In this document: one piece after another, positions 54,848 through 63,909 of the stretch | Layout of the letters: each line of letters opens with the position of its first letter | How positions within the stretch are numbered: the stretch's first letter is position 1 | DNA from: Iodobacter sp. BJB302 | Lineage (GTDB): Bacteria; Pseudomonadota; Gammaproteobacteria; Burkholderiales; Chitinibacteraceae | Reading direction: 5' to 3' | NCBI RefSeq assembly: GCF_002735645.1 | Contig: NZ_PDZG01000005.1 | Coordinates: 39,870 to 103,869, forward strand | Length of the DNA: 64,000 bases | The notes under the pieces: generated by a model | The model's database searches: none | Told to the model about the DNA's origin: nothing | Seen by the model: only the letters and a program-made list of their open reading frames with translations | Position numbers and translations under genes: made by a program

Positions 54848-55180
54848 ATTATTTAATCCTTAACCCATTCGGGTGTGTACTGTTTGCAGCATATCGCCGG
54901 GGAATAGGTTCAGCGATAGGTGATTCCCCTTGCATAAGTATATTTGGGTATTTATTCCTTAATCAAATAAATAAAGGAATGATCAACCCAACTTTTTGCT
55001 ATATGAGCAATAAAATTGTTCAGTGCATTAAATGCATGGCATAAGTTTTATTATCACGGCCAATAGAATGAAGGCTGTGCATTTCATAATAAAGACAGCC
55101 CCCAGGCCTTCACTGCAAAACACTTGATCCGCATAAAAACATACCGTACGATTGGTTTGTTCTTATGCCAGAGTGCTGCA
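54848..55180. other. Divergent region between dadA and tetR with inverted repeats
   Basis: This 333-bp gap holds GGGGAAT (54899-54905) / ATTCCCC (54923-54929), a 7-bp inverted repeat in the dadA leader, and ATTCCTT (54954-54960) / AAGGAAT (54974-54980). Both could be regulator sites for dadA. The operator candidate for the TetR regulator is at 55138-55160. Confidence 0.4.
55138..55160. promoter_or_regulatory. Candidate TetR operator 1
   Basis: ACATACCGTACGATTGGT shares the leading AAAAACATACC with the site before the HPP-family gene and has partial dyad symmetry (ACCGT/ATTGGT-type). It ends about 20 bases before the tetR start codon. Confidence 0.5.
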
Positions 55181-55723
55181 ATGCCAATTACTAAACAACA
55201 ACTTATCGATCAAGCCACGGCCTCATTCAGAATGAAAGGCTATGCGGCGACCAGCATCGGGGAAATAGTGCAGGCTTGCGGCATTACCAAGGGCAGCCTT
55301 TATCATCACTTTGCCAGCAAAGAAGCGCTGGGGCTGGCTGCACTGGAGCAATTGGAAGCCTATTTTGACGAGCATATTTTCTCTCAAATACGCGCTTCTC
55401 AGCCTGCTGCTGGCCTGGCAGCGTTTAATCTGGCGATAGAAGAATTTTTCTGGCAGCACCCCGATGGCTGCCTGCTGGCCAGCTTAAGCCTAGAAACAAG
55501 CGCAGCAAGCGGGCCATTCCAACAGGCTATTTCACAATTTTTTAATAAATGGCAAGGCTGCTACTATCAGGCATTTATTGGCGCTCATCCTGCCGAAAAA
55601 GCCAAAATACTCAGTATTGACGCCCTCGCCATCGTCCAGGGCTGCATTCTGATGTACCGGATTAATGGCAATATCGAGCCCTTACAGCGCCAGCAGCAAG
55701 CATTACTCCGACTCTGCGATTAA
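55181..55723 (+). CDS. TetR/AcrR-family transcriptional regulator
   Basis: A 180-residue repressor. N-terminal helix-turn-helix: AATSIGEIVQACGITKGSLYHHFASKEAL is the classical pattern. The C-terminal domain has a PDGCLLASLSLETS segment, similar to regulators of the NemR/AcuR group. The start is ATG 55181 with a weak GAGTG site; the frame opens 19 codons earlier without one. It is followed by the HPP-family gene, and both have the same upstream element, which suggests self-regulation and control of that gene. Confidence 0.9.
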   Translation: MPITKQQLIDQATASFRMKGYAATSIGEIVQACGITKGSLYHHFASKEALGLAALEQLEAYFDEHIFSQIRASQPAAGLAAFNLAIEEFFWQHPDGCLLASLSLETSAASGPFQQAISQFFNKWQGCYYQAFIGAHPAEKAKILSIDALAIVQGCILMYRINGNIEPLQRQQQALLRLCD

Positions 55724-55763
55724 AGATTCACCCAACACAGACTGATCATTTTTTTATACAAAA

Positions 55764-55783
55764 ACATACCAACCGTTCAGTAT
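55764..55783. promoter_or_regulatory. Candidate TetR operator 2
   Basis: ACATACCAACCGTTCAGTAT, preceded by the same A-run as site 1, shows dyad symmetry TACxxAxC/GxTxxGTA. It lies 18 bases before the HPP-family start codon. Confidence 0.55.
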
Positions 55784-55801
55784 AAAACAAAGGGGAAATT
55801 C

Positions 55802-56272
55802 ATGGATACTCACACTTTAAAGCATGCCTTACTTGCTGGAACCGGCGGGTTTATTGCGATTTTACTGCTGGCAGGCGTCAGCGAATTTGGAACAACAGCG
55901 CTGATCATGGCGCCATTTGGTGCAAGCTGTGTTTTGCTGTTTGCACTACCCGAAGCAGCATTATCACAGCCCCGTAATGTAATCGGCGGGCATTTGCTTA
56001 CCGCCAGTGTGGGGCTGGCGTTTTATTCACTGGCCCCGAATACAGCGCTGTTTGCCGCACTGGCGGTGGGGCTTACCATCAGCCTGATGGTGCTGACTAA
56101 AACAACTCATCCACCAGCCGGTGCAAATCCGCTGCTGTTTTTTCTGGCTGCCAAGCCGCTGGGGGCCTGGTTTTTGCTCACCCCTGTGGCAAGCGGGGCT
56201 ATTTTGCTGGTGCTGCTTGCCACCCTCTACCACCGTGCCACAGGTAAGTTCAGCTATCCGGTAAAGCGTTAA
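55802..56272 (+). CDS. HPP-family membrane protein
   Basis: A 156-residue integral membrane protein with about four to five membrane segments. The HPP motif is seen in KTTHPPAGANPLLFF, and the first half has the family's MAPFGASCVLLFALPEAALSQPRNVIGGH. Some HPP proteins transport nitrite, but the substrate is unknown here. AAAGGGGAA precedes ATG 55802. Its stop overlaps the convergent elaA stop (shared TTAA). Confidence 0.88.
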   Translation: MDTHTLKHALLAGTGGFIAILLLAGVSEFGTTALIMAPFGASCVLLFALPEAALSQPRNVIGGHLLTASVGLAFYSLAPNTALFAALAVGLTISLMVLTKTTHPPAGANPLLFFLAAKPLGAWFLLTPVASGAILLVLLATLYHRATGKFSYPVKR

Positions 56273-56721
56273 GCTGCAATCACCATATCGATATGCGGAA
56301 TATTGTCTTCTAAATATTCCTGCCCCACCGGCACAAAGCCAAAATTGCCGTAAAAACCCTGCAAATGGGATTGCGCTCCAATACGATGCCCCTGGCCCGG
56401 ATAAAGCTGGCTTGAATAGCGCAAACCTTCTGCCACCAACTTTGATCCGGTTCCACCACGGCGTGCATCAGGATGAGTAATCACCCGCCCAATCGAGGGC
56501 TCTGCATATTTAAGACCGGGCGGGACCAGACGCAGGCTGGCAAGCACCTGGCCATTTTGATCAAAGCCTAATAAATGCTGAGAAACCGCATCGTATTGAT
56601 CCATATCTGGATAAACACAATTTTGCTCAATAATAAAAACGTCCTGACGTAATTTTAAATGGGCATACAAAGTCAGCGCATCAAAATCCGCCAAAGCAAA
56701 CCAACGCCATTGCAATTCCAT
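56269..56721 (-). CDS. elaA: GNAT-family acetyltransferase ElaA
   Basis: A 150-residue acetyltransferase close to Escherichia coli ElaA: LKLRQDVFIIEQNCVYPDMDQYD, the acetyl-CoA loop IGRVITHPDARRGGTGSKL, and IGAQSHLQGFYGNFGFVPVG. The acceptor substrate is unknown. Confidence 0.93.
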   Translation of the reverse strand: MELQWRWFALADFDALTLYAHLKLRQDVFIIEQNCVYPDMDQYDAVSQHLLGFDQNGQVLASLRLVPPGLKYAEPSIGRVITHPDARRGGTGSKLVAEGLRYSSQLYPGQGHRIGAQSHLQGFYGNFGFVPVGQEYLEDNIPHIDMVIAA

Positions 56722-56735
56722 AATCTGTATCCTAA

Positions 56736-56765
56736 GAAAAAGGCTGCCAAAGCAGCCTTTTTGAT
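56736..56765. terminator. Terminator between argH and elaA
   Basis: AAAAAGGCTGC / GCAGCCTTTTT with a six-base loop. Both strands have T runs. On the minus strand it ends the argH transcript about 175 bases past its stop. Confidence 0.85.
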
Positions 56766-56851
56766 GAAGTGGCGTAACGACACAGGAGTACTAAAAACAA
56801 AACGGCGATCCGTGAACAACACACAAAGCAGAAAAAAACGATTATTTATCT

Positions 56852-56901
56852 TGGTTTTCTCCGTGTTACTCTGTGCTCTCTGTGGTTCAAGATTTGGGTT
56901 T
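56852..56901 (+). repeat. CTCTGTG-type dispersed repeat, copy A
   Basis: Contains TGGTTTTCTCCGTG, then CTCTGTG, and ends in TTCAAGATTTGGGTTT. It is closely similar to 62666-62724, and its last 16 bases are also the complement of 62561-62576. Confidence 0.75.
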
Positions 56902-56939
56902 TGTTCGCACACCTGTTTTATTTGGAAATGACTTTATTT

Positions 56940-58328
56940 TTAGCAGCCCAGCTTTTCACGCCATTTGGCAATTTGCACCAGCACCTGGAACGGCGCAGTG
57001 CCACCCACATGGTTACGGGCATTCAAAGAGCCTTCCAGCGTCAGCACTTCAAAAATATCGTCTTCAATCAGCGGAGAGAAACTTTGCAATTCAACCAGTT
57101 GCAAATCGCCCAGGTCTTTATGCTTTTGCTCGGCATAGCGCACAGCTAAAGCAACCGCCTCATGTGCATCGCGGAACGGAATGCCACGCTTCACCAGATA
57201 ATCAGCCAGATCGGTTGCAGTAGAAAAGCCCTGTTTTACCGCACGCACCATGGCATCAGGCTTTACAGTAATACCGCGCATCATATCGGCGTAAATACGC
57301 AGGGTATCTGTAAGTGTGTCTACCGTATCAAACAGCGGCTCTTTATCTTCCTGATTGTCTTTATTGTAAGCCAGAGGCTGGCCTTTCATTAAAGTGAGCA
57401 GGGAAATCAGGCTGCCATTTACACGGCCAGTTTTACCACGCACCAGCTCAGGCACATCCGGGTTTTTCTTTTGCGGCATGATGGAGCTGCCGGTACAAAA
57501 GCGATCGGCAATATCAATAAAGCCGTAACGCGGGCTCATCCAGAGGATCAGCTCTTCGGATAAGCGCGACAAATGCGTCATCACCAGCGCTGCGGCGGCC
57601 GTAAATTCAATTGCAAAATCACGGTCTGAAACCGCATCGAGCGAGTTCTGACAGACTTCATCAAAGCCCAGCAATTTTGCGGTGTATTCTCTGTCAATCG
57701 GATATGTTGTACCGGCCAGCGCTGCCGAGCCCAACGGCAAGCGATTCACACGTTTACGTGCATCAATCAAACGCTCAGCATCGCGGCCCAGCATTTCTAC
57801 ATAAGCCATCATATGGTGGCCAAAGGTCACAGGCTGTGCCACTTGCAAATGGGTAAAGCCAGGCATCACGGTAGAGGCGTTTTTTTCTGCCAGATCAATC
57901 AGGGAAACCTGCAGCTCGTGCACAAGGCCAACCAGCAAATCAATTGCGCCGCGCAAATACAGGCGAATATCGGTGGCAACCTGATCATTACGGCTGCGGC
58001 CGGTATGCAGGCGCTTACCTGCATCGCCTATCATCTGAGTCAGGCGACGCTCGATATTCATATGCACGTCTTCTAAATCGAGGCTCCATTCAAACGTGCC
58101 TTCACGGATTTCGTTCAGGATATCGGCCATGCCGCCCTGAATAGATTTCAGGTCTTCAACGGACAACACGCCTACTTTATTCAACATGGTGGCGTGAGCC
58201 AGGGAGCCCTGAATATCTACTTCGGCCATGCGTTTATCAAAATCTACCGAGGCGGTATAACGCTTGACGAGTTCTGTAACCGGCTCGTTAAAACGGCCAG
58301 ACCACATCTTTTTGCTCTGATCTTGCAT
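56940..58328 (-). CDS. argH: Argininosuccinate lyase
   Basis: A 462-residue enzyme of the fumarase/aspartase superfamily, releasing arginine and fumarate. Signature [21 protein letters not shown], with [13 protein letters not shown] and [19 protein letters not shown]. The start is ATG 58328, with CAGGA upstream; an upstream frame extension of 19 codons lacks a site. It is followed by a terminator past a dispersed repeat. Confidence 0.97.
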   Translation of the reverse strand: MQDQSKKMWSGRFNEPVTELVKRYTASVDFDKRMAEVDIQGSLAHATMLNKVGVLSVEDLKSIQGGMADILNEIREGTFEWSLDLEDVHMNIERRLTQMIGDAGKRLHTGRSRNDQVATDIRLYLRGAIDLLVGLVHELQVSLIDLAEKNASTVMPGFTHLQVAQPVTFGHHMMAYVEMLGRDAERLIDARKRVNRLPLGSAALAGTTYPIDREYTAKLLGFDEVCQNSLDAVSDRDFAIEFTAAAALVMTHLSRLSEELILWMSPRYGFIDIADRFCTGSSIMPQKKNPDVPELVRGKTGRVNGSLISLLTLMKGQPLAYNKDNQEDKEPLFDTVDTLTDTLRIYADMMRGITVKPDAMVRAVKQGFSTATDLADYLVKRGIPFRDAHEAVALAVRYAEQKHKDLGDLQLVELQSFSPLIEDDIFEVLTLEGSLNARNHVGGTAPFQVLVQIAKWREKLGC

Positions 58329-58843
58329 GTTTTTTTCCTGATCGAATCTTGATTTAAGGCAAATTATATCTGCCCGCATCAACAATACGTAAAATTTCCG
58401 TTGAATAAATATGCCACGGTAATTTGTCTGAAAGAGCTTCCTGTTGCTATTCTGACAAAGAAAAGAACCTATACTGCAGGCAAAGTAGATTATTGCTTAT
58501 ACAGCGATAAGAATACGCTGTAAAAACGCAGAATACCTTATAAAAACCAAGAACGTTGCCTGCTCCAAAAGAGCAAAGGCCCGTATAATCCGCTGCAGAA
58601 ATATTAATGAAGCCGATTCATGCAAAAGACATAATCAGTTTCATTTAGTTATGATAAAAAACGAATGCCCGATAATTTAAACAATATTGCAGGCATATCG
58701 ATCGTTTCATATTCATCTTCGAAACGTATCCTCTGAAGCAAGAATTGTGAAGCGGTCAGACATAAAAGCAATACCTGCTTTATGCTTCTGGCCTGCCCCA
58801 ACTTAAATCGTTATTGAATACAGCAGCGCACAGAGAGTATGCA
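58329..58843. other. Intergenic gap between argH and SPOR gene
   Basis: A 515-bp AT-rich gap between divergent genes. No gene, repeat or terminator is convincing. The SPOR-gene promoter is presumably within it. Confidence 0.4.
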
Positions 58844-59509
58844 ATGTCCAGAGACATGAAAAGAACACCTCGCAGCAGTACCAGCAACTCCTCAAAAAGT
58901 GGTGGCGGAGGATCTCTGCTGACAGGATTGCTGATTGGTTTATTTGGCGGTGTCGCTGTCGCCGTTGCTGTTGCGGTATTTTTAAACCGCAGTGGAAATC
59001 CTTTTGCAGGCAAAGTAAGCACCACTCCTGCTGATGCCATTTCTTCAGCACCTGTTGGCCAGCCGCCACAAACACCGGAAGTCTTATCACCCGGCGGCAA
59101 AAATGATGTGATTATTGTCACACCCACACCAATCGCCTCCGCAGTTAAGAATGAGAATGGCGAGCGCTTTGATTTTTATAAAATGCTGCCGGAACTTGCA
59201 GATAAAAAACCTGCCGAAGCAGCTAAGCCTGCCGAGCCTAAAAAGCCTGAAGCCAGCCCGCCGGTAAAAGTAGAAGTACCCAAAGGGGCATATTTACAAA
59301 TTGGCTCATTCCAAAATGAACAAGATGCAGATAATCTTAAAGCCAAACTCGCCTTACTTGGCATAGAAGCCAGAATTCAAACTAGTGATATTCCCGGTAA
59401 AGGAATCTGGCATCGCGTTCGGCTTGGCCCGTTTAATTCCAGCAATGAGCTGGATAATGCCCGCTCACAACTAAAAGCGAATGGCGTAGATAGCGCCGTT
59501 GTTAAATAA
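58844..59509 (+). CDS. SPOR-domain protein (FtsN-like)
   Basis: A 221-residue inner-membrane protein with a short cytoplasmic N-terminus, one membrane helix (about residues 27-50, rich in Ala/Val), a Pro/Ala/Lys-rich periplasmic linker, and a C-terminal SPOR domain from about 145: YLQIGSFQNEQDADNLKAKL, WHRVRLGPFNSSNELDNAR. SPOR domains bind denuded peptidoglycan at the septum. The layout is like FtsN. The start is ATG 58844. It is followed by dsbA after 17 bases. Confidence 0.88.
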   Translation: MSRDMKRTPRSSTSNSSKSGGGGSLLTGLLIGLFGGVAVAVAVAVFLNRSGNPFAGKVSTTPADAISSAPVGQPPQTPEVLSPGGKNDVIIVTPTPIASAVKNENGERFDFYKMLPELADKKPAEAAKPAEPKKPEASPPVKVEVPKGAYLQIGSFQNEQDADNLKAKLALLGIEARIQTSDIPGKGIWHRVRLGPFNSSNELDNARSQLKANGVDSAVVK

Positions 59510-59526
59510 CAAGGTAGGACTTACGT

Positions 59527-60177
59527 ATGTTAAATACTTGGCTCAAACGATTACTGATTGGCACCACACTCCTGGCAGCAAGCCTTGCACACGCCGAAAT
59601 CCGTGAAGGCGTTGAATACAAAAAAATGACAAAGCCACAAGCGGTTGCCGTTGCTGGCAAAAGCGAAGTAATCGAGTTCTTCTGGTACGGCTGCCCACAC
59701 TGCTTTACCGTGGCTCCTTATGTAGAAGACTGGGCAAGTAAATTACCCGCCAATGTTAATTTCCGCCGCGTGCACGTTGCATGGCCAGGGCGCAGTGATA
59801 TGGAAGGCCACGCTAAAATCTTTATCGCCTTGCAGGCAATGGGCCTAGAAGGCAAGCAGCAGCTGGCTGTTATGACCGCCGTGCAAAAAGACCGCATTGA
59901 ATTACGCAAAGAAGATGTGTTGTTTGACTGGATCAAAAAACAAGGCATCGATGCAGAAAAATTCAAAGCCCAGTACAACTCATTCAGCAGCAGTGCCAAT
60001 ATGAATAAACTGGCGCAAATGACGCGTGATTATCAAGTAGATGGCGTGCCTATGTTTATCATCAATGGCAAATACGTCACCAGCCCGGCGATGGTTGGCA
60101 AAGAAGATGGCACCATCACCCAGGTTATTAATGAGCTTCTGGCCAAAGACAAACCTGCAGCGGCTAAAAAGAAATAA
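59527..60177 (+). CDS. dsbA: Thiol:disulfide interchange protein DsbA
   Basis: A 216-residue periplasmic oxidoreductase that introduces disulfide bonds. Signal peptide (residues 1-23), thioredoxin fold with the active site CPHC (Cys56-Cys59) in FFWYGCPHCF, and the cis-proline loop DGVPMFIINGKY. Lysine-rich C-terminus. A terminator follows. Confidence 0.96.
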   Translation: MLNTWLKRLLIGTTLLAASLAHAEIREGVEYKKMTKPQAVAVAGKSEVIEFFWYGCPHCFTVAPYVEDWASKLPANVNFRRVHVAWPGRSDMEGHAKIFIALQAMGLEGKQQLAVMTAVQKDRIELRKEDVLFDWIKKQGIDAEKFKAQYNSFSSSANMNKLAQMTRDYQVDGVPMFIINGKYVTSPAMVGKEDGTITQVINELLAKDKPAAAKKK

Positions 60178-60191
60178 GCCAGCCCCCAATA

Positions 60192-60225
60192 GAAAATGCC
60201 CCGGATATATTCGGGGCATTTTTTA
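60192..60225 (+). terminator. Terminator of dsbA
   Basis: AAAATGCCCCG / CGGGGCATTTT with a six-base loop and a T run. Confidence 0.9.
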
Positions 60226-60307
60226 CGCCCTGAATCCTGGCACAACAAGGCATACTCAGAAACCTGATTGTAAGTACTGTGCCATTCCCCCTACAGGAGC
60301 GTTAAAC

Positions 60308-61339
60308 ATGCAATGGATCGATCTGCGTAGTGACACCGTTACCCAGCCTACACCTGCCATGCGTATAGCCATGATGAATGCAGCCGTTGGCGATGATGTA
60401 TATGGGGATGACAGCAGCGTGAATGAGCTTGAACGTTTTGCTGCCGAAACACTGGGCTTTGAAGCGGCCCTGTTTGTGCCCACCGGCACTTTTGGTAATC
60501 AGCTGGCTCTATTCACCCACTGCGAACGGGGTGATGAAGTGATCCTTGGCGAAGACAGCCATATTGTCTGGCACGAAGTAGGCGGAGCTGCAGTGATTGC
60601 AGGCGTCAATCTGCGCCCTGTTCCCACACATAACGGCGTACTGGATGCCGGGCAGGTTCGCCGCCGTATCCGCCCGGAAGGCGATATCCACCTGCCGCGC
60701 ACAAGCTTAATCTGTATGGAAAACGCCCATTCCAGTGGCCGGGTTATTCCGCTCGCCGCCATGCAGGAAATATGGGAAACCGCAAAATCTGCAGGGCTGA
60801 AAGTTCACCTTGATGGTGCCCGGGTCTTTAACGCCGCCACTCACTTAGGGGTTGATGTAAAACAGATCACTCAATACGCAGACAGCGTGATGTGCTGCTT
60901 ATCCAAAGGCCTGGCAGCCCCAATCGGCTCTATTCTTGCCGGTGATACTGCTTTTATCGCCACCGCACGTAAAAAGCGCAAGCTTCTGGGCGGTGGATGG
61001 CGGCAAGCCGGTGTGCTCGCGGCCCCTGCTATGCTGGCGCTGACAGAAATGACCCAGCGCTTGGGCGACGATCATAAAAACGCACAATACCTAGCCCAGC
61101 AACTGGCCAGCCTGCCTGATGTGCACGTTTGCACCGACCAGCTGCAAATCAATATGGTATTTTTTAAAATCAGCAAAGAAATCGATGAAGCCAGACTGCT
61201 TGCCTGCCTGAACGAGTGCGGCATTAAATCAAACGGCACCGAAGACGGCCAATGGCGTTTTGTTTGCCACTGGCAGATCGGCAAAGAAGAGATTGATAAA
61301 GTCATTGCAGCAATGAAAGTGGCACTGGCTGCGGCTTAA
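60308..61339 (+). CDS. ltaE: Low-specificity L-threonine aldolase
   Basis: A 343-residue PLP enzyme cleaving L-threonine or L-allo-threonine to glycine and acetaldehyde. DLRSDTVTQPTPAMR at the start, GDDVYGDDSSVNELE, HLDGARVFNAA and the PLP-lysine in CLSKGLAAPIGS (Lys200) are all canonical. AGGAG precedes ATG 60308. The open frame upstream overlaps dsbA and is not credible. Confidence 0.96.
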   Translation: MQWIDLRSDTVTQPTPAMRIAMMNAAVGDDVYGDDSSVNELERFAAETLGFEAALFVPTGTFGNQLALFTHCERGDEVILGEDSHIVWHEVGGAAVIAGVNLRPVPTHNGVLDAGQVRRRIRPEGDIHLPRTSLICMENAHSSGRVIPLAAMQEIWETAKSAGLKVHLDGARVFNAATHLGVDVKQITQYADSVMCCLSKGLAAPIGSILAGDTAFIATARKKRKLLGGGWRQAGVLAAPAMLALTEMTQRLGDDHKNAQYLAQQLASLPDVHVCTDQLQINMVFFKISKEIDEARLLACLNECGIKSNGTEDGQWRFVCHWQIGKEEIDKVIAAMKVALAAA

Positions 61340-61348
61340 GGCTTTAGC

Positions 61349-61375
61349 TTAAGGAGTGGGCACGCCACTCCTTAA
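61349..61375. terminator. Hairpin between convergent genes
   Basis: TTAAGGAGTGG / CCACTCCTTAA, a perfect 11-bp stem with a five-base loop, lying between the threonine aldolase and the carboxypeptidase genes. T-runs are short, so termination strength is uncertain. Confidence 0.65.
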
Positions 61376-61392
61376 TTTGCTGACCTTAACGA

Positions 61393-62526
61393 TTACCTTA
61401 ACTTATCCACAACCGCCAGCAGCGGCAGCAAAACGCTTGCGCCAAACTGGCGCGAACGCTCGCCGTTCCAGCCTACTTCCGGCAATGGGCGTTTAGCGGT
61501 GTCTTTAAATGGCATTTCAATGGTGTAAGCCAGGCAATCAAAGGCATCACCTACCCAGTTGGTACCAATGGTCAGCGTTTCAGGGCCAAATTTGCCTTTT
61601 TCATAGCCAAATTCAGTTTGAAAATCCGGGCTTGTTGCCAGCCATGCGGCTTTAAAAGCCTCCTGCAGGCTGGCTTGATGCGCCGAGAAAGACGCATTGT
61701 CATCACAGCCCGCCACAAAATTATGCGGAATCGCTTCGTCGCCATGCACATCAAGAAAGGCATCGATGCCGGTTTCCAGCATTATCTGACGCACCAGGAA
61801 TACCTCTGGGCTGCGCTCCATCGTTGGCGTTGCCCATTCGCGGTTCAGATTGGCACCCGCCGCATTGGTACGCAAATTACCGCGCACGCTGCCATCCGGA
61901 TTCATATTCGGCACGATATAGAACACGGCTTTTTCTAGCAGCACACGAGCCACGGCGTTTTCCGGATCAAGCAGCGTTTCCAGCAGGCCTTCCACAAACC
62001 ATTCGGCCATGGTTTCGCCAGGATGCTGACGCGCGGTAATCCAGATTTTTTTCTTGCCAGGCATTTCAACGCCAACGCGCAGTAAATCCATATCACGGCC
62101 ATCCAGCGTGCTGCCTAAATGCACCAACTCGCACAGCGGGCTTGCTTCAACGGCCTCGCCAATCAGGCGCATATGGCGCTCCCACGAGTAAGGCTCAAAA
62201 TAAGCGTAGAACACCGATTCGCGCTCCGGGCGGTGATGGATACGCAGCGTTTGCCCATCGTAATCACTGGCCACACGGAACCAGTTTTCGGTGTCATAAC
62301 TGGCCACGGCATTGTAATCAGGCCAGCCATCGGGATAAGCGCTGCTGGCGGCATTATCAAAATGAATCACACAGTCCTGGTCTTTAGCGCCAAGCAGACG
62401 AAAGTGAAACCACTGGCTGAATGGCGAAGCGTTATCGCTACGGATCTTTAAATGGATATTTTGGGCATCAGCAAGGCTGACAACTTCAATAGCGCCAGAA
62501 TCAAACTGGCTGGAGATTTTTAGCAT
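61393..62526 (-). CDS. M14-family zinc carboxypeptidase (cytosolic carboxypeptidase-like)
   Basis: A 377-residue soluble protein with an N-terminal beta domain (residues 1-115) and a C-terminal M14 peptidase domain. Zinc ligands are His168 and Glu171 in RQHPGE and His261 in FLDVHGDE. The catalytic Glu337 is in TIEMPFK and substrate-binding Asn-Arg in NLNRE (228-229). The two-part layout is typical of bacterial relatives of cytosolic carboxypeptidases. Substrate unknown. No signal peptide. Confidence 0.92.
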   Translation of the reverse strand: MLKISSQFDSGAIEVVSLADAQNIHLKIRSDNASPFSQWFHFRLLGAKDQDCVIHFDNAASSAYPDGWPDYNAVASYDTENWFRVASDYDGQTLRIHHRPERESVFYAYFEPYSWERHMRLIGEAVEASPLCELVHLGSTLDGRDMDLLRVGVEMPGKKKIWITARQHPGETMAEWFVEGLLETLLDPENAVARVLLEKAVFYIVPNMNPDGSVRGNLRTNAAGANLNREWATPTMERSPEVFLVRQIMLETGIDAFLDVHGDEAIPHNFVAGCDDNASFSAHQASLQEAFKAAWLATSPDFQTEFGYEKGKFGPETLTIGTNWVGDAFDCLAYTIEMPFKDTAKRPLPEVGWNGERSRQFGASVLLPLLAVVDKLR

Positions 62527-62560
62527 GATGCGATCCTAAAAAGAAAATATCTAAAACCAA

Positions 62561-62724
62561 AAACCCAAATCTTGAAACACGAAGTTAAGGAGGACACAGA
62601 GAGCCACGGAGAAAAGAAAACTTAAATATCGATTATTCAACTTCCTCATTTGGACAGAAATAGATTGGTTTTCTCTGTGAAACTCGGTGTTCTCTGTGTC
62701 ATCTGTGGTTCAAGATTTGGGTTT
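62561..62724. repeat. CTCTGTG-type repeat with inverted ends
   Basis: AAACCCAAATCTTGAA at 62561-62576 is the perfect complement of TTCAAGATTTGGGTTT at 62709-62724. Each arm continues inward into a degenerate CACAGAG/CTCTGTG stretch. The right arm matches the repeat at 56852-56901. The unit fills most of the gap between the carboxypeptidase and Gfo/Idh/MocA genes. Confidence 0.8.
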
Positions 62725-62725
62725 A

Positions 62726-63712
62726 TTACGATTGATTAACTGCCCTTACTTCAAACGGATAGACTAGGCCTAGCTCGGCTCTGGCTGCGTCCATCATGGC
62801 AATCATGGCCCTGGAGTGGGCGTAAGGCATCAGCGAGCTTTCACTTTGGCCTGTGGTCAATAAATGGCAAAAATGGGCGGTTTCATATTGCAGGCCCGAG
62901 CCCACAGGTGGCGCTTCCAGCCTGACTTTGCGGCCATCTTTATAAAAAATGGTCGCGGCAGTCGGGTTCCACCACTTTTCATCCAAGACCACATGGCCAT
63001 CCGGCCCAGCCAGCATGGCCTCGCCCGATCCTGCTAAATCCAGACCGCAGTAAAGCTGACTGATGCCGCCGCTGTGCTGGCTATTGATGCTGGCAAAAGT
63101 ATCCACGCCACCATTCAGCCGCCCCAAGGCCTGCACTGCTTGCGCGCCACCCAGCCAATCTACCGCTAAAAACGCGCCATAAATGCCGATATCCAGCAGG
63201 CCACCACCGGCCATAGAGGGCTTAAGCACGGCATGATCTGCTGCCACATTAGGGTTGGCAAAGCCGCAGCGCACAAAAGCCACCTGACCAATCGGATCTG
63301 TGGATAAGTGCTCACGCAGCGCCTGATACAGTGGATAAAATCCCGGCTTCATCGCCTCCATAAACAACTGGCCGGTTTCCGTCGCCACATCCAGCACGCG
63401 TTCCAGCTCGGCAAGGCTGGTGGCCGCGGGCTTTTCACACAGTACCGCCTTGCCCGCTTTCATCGCTGCAATGCTGTACTCAACATGGCTGGTATGGGGC
63501 GTGGCGATATACACCGCATCAATATCGCTGGCGAGCAAATCATCCACACTCTGATACACCACCCCGCCATACTGCTCCGCAAAAGCGCTGGCCTTAGCCT
63601 GATTACGATTCCACACAGCAGCAAGCCGGGCCTCGCCGGCAATAACAGCCAGGCCCTGAGCAAAGCGATTGGCGATATGGCCCGTGCCGATAATCCCAAA
63701 ACGAATAGTCAT
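62726..63712 (-). CDS. Gfo/Idh/MocA-family oxidoreductase
   Basis: A 328-residue NAD(P)-dependent oxidoreductase. Rossmann motif GIIGTGHIANRFAQGL, AVWNRNQAKA, the CEKP signature in VLCEKPAATS, and the C-terminal alpha/beta domain with GGGLLDIGIYGAFLA. Substrate is probably a sugar or polyol, undetermined. Its stop abuts the inverted repeat. Confidence 0.93.
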   Translation of the reverse strand: MTIRFGIIGTGHIANRFAQGLAVIAGEARLAAVWNRNQAKASAFAEQYGGVVYQSVDDLLASDIDAVYIATPHTSHVEYSIAAMKAGKAVLCEKPAATSLAELERVLDVATETGQLFMEAMKPGFYPLYQALREHLSTDPIGQVAFVRCGFANPNVAADHAVLKPSMAGGGLLDIGIYGAFLAVDWLGGAQAVQALGRLNGGVDTFASINSQHSGGISQLYCGLDLAGSGEAMLAGPDGHVVLDEKWWNPTAATIFYKDGRKVRLEAPPVGSGLQYETAHFCHLLTTGQSESSLMPYAHSRAMIAMMDAARAELGLVYPFEVRAVNQS

Positions 63713-63756
63713 TGAGTGCCTTTGTATTTAGTAACAGGTGTTACGCAGTTCTTATC

Positions 63757-63885
63757 TTTTTAGTGCCTTCGGCACGCTGATTTTGGTGCGGGCGTCCCGC
63801 TGGACCTTCCTTTCTTGTGTGGCCAAGAAAGGAAGCGAAGCCACAACACCAATCACACGAAGTCCCCTGCGCTCGGTAATTGTCA
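63757..63885 (+). repeat. Dispersed intergenic repeat, second partial copy
   Basis: Aligns along its length with the reverse complement of about 52245-52365: TAGTGCCTTCGGCAC, GGTGCGGG, the 12-bp hairpin CTTCCTTTCTTG / CAAGAAAGGAAG at 63806-63835, and CACGAAGTCCCCT. Confidence 0.8.
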
Positions 63886-63909
63886 AGATAGTTGAGATGT
63901 TTTTACGAT

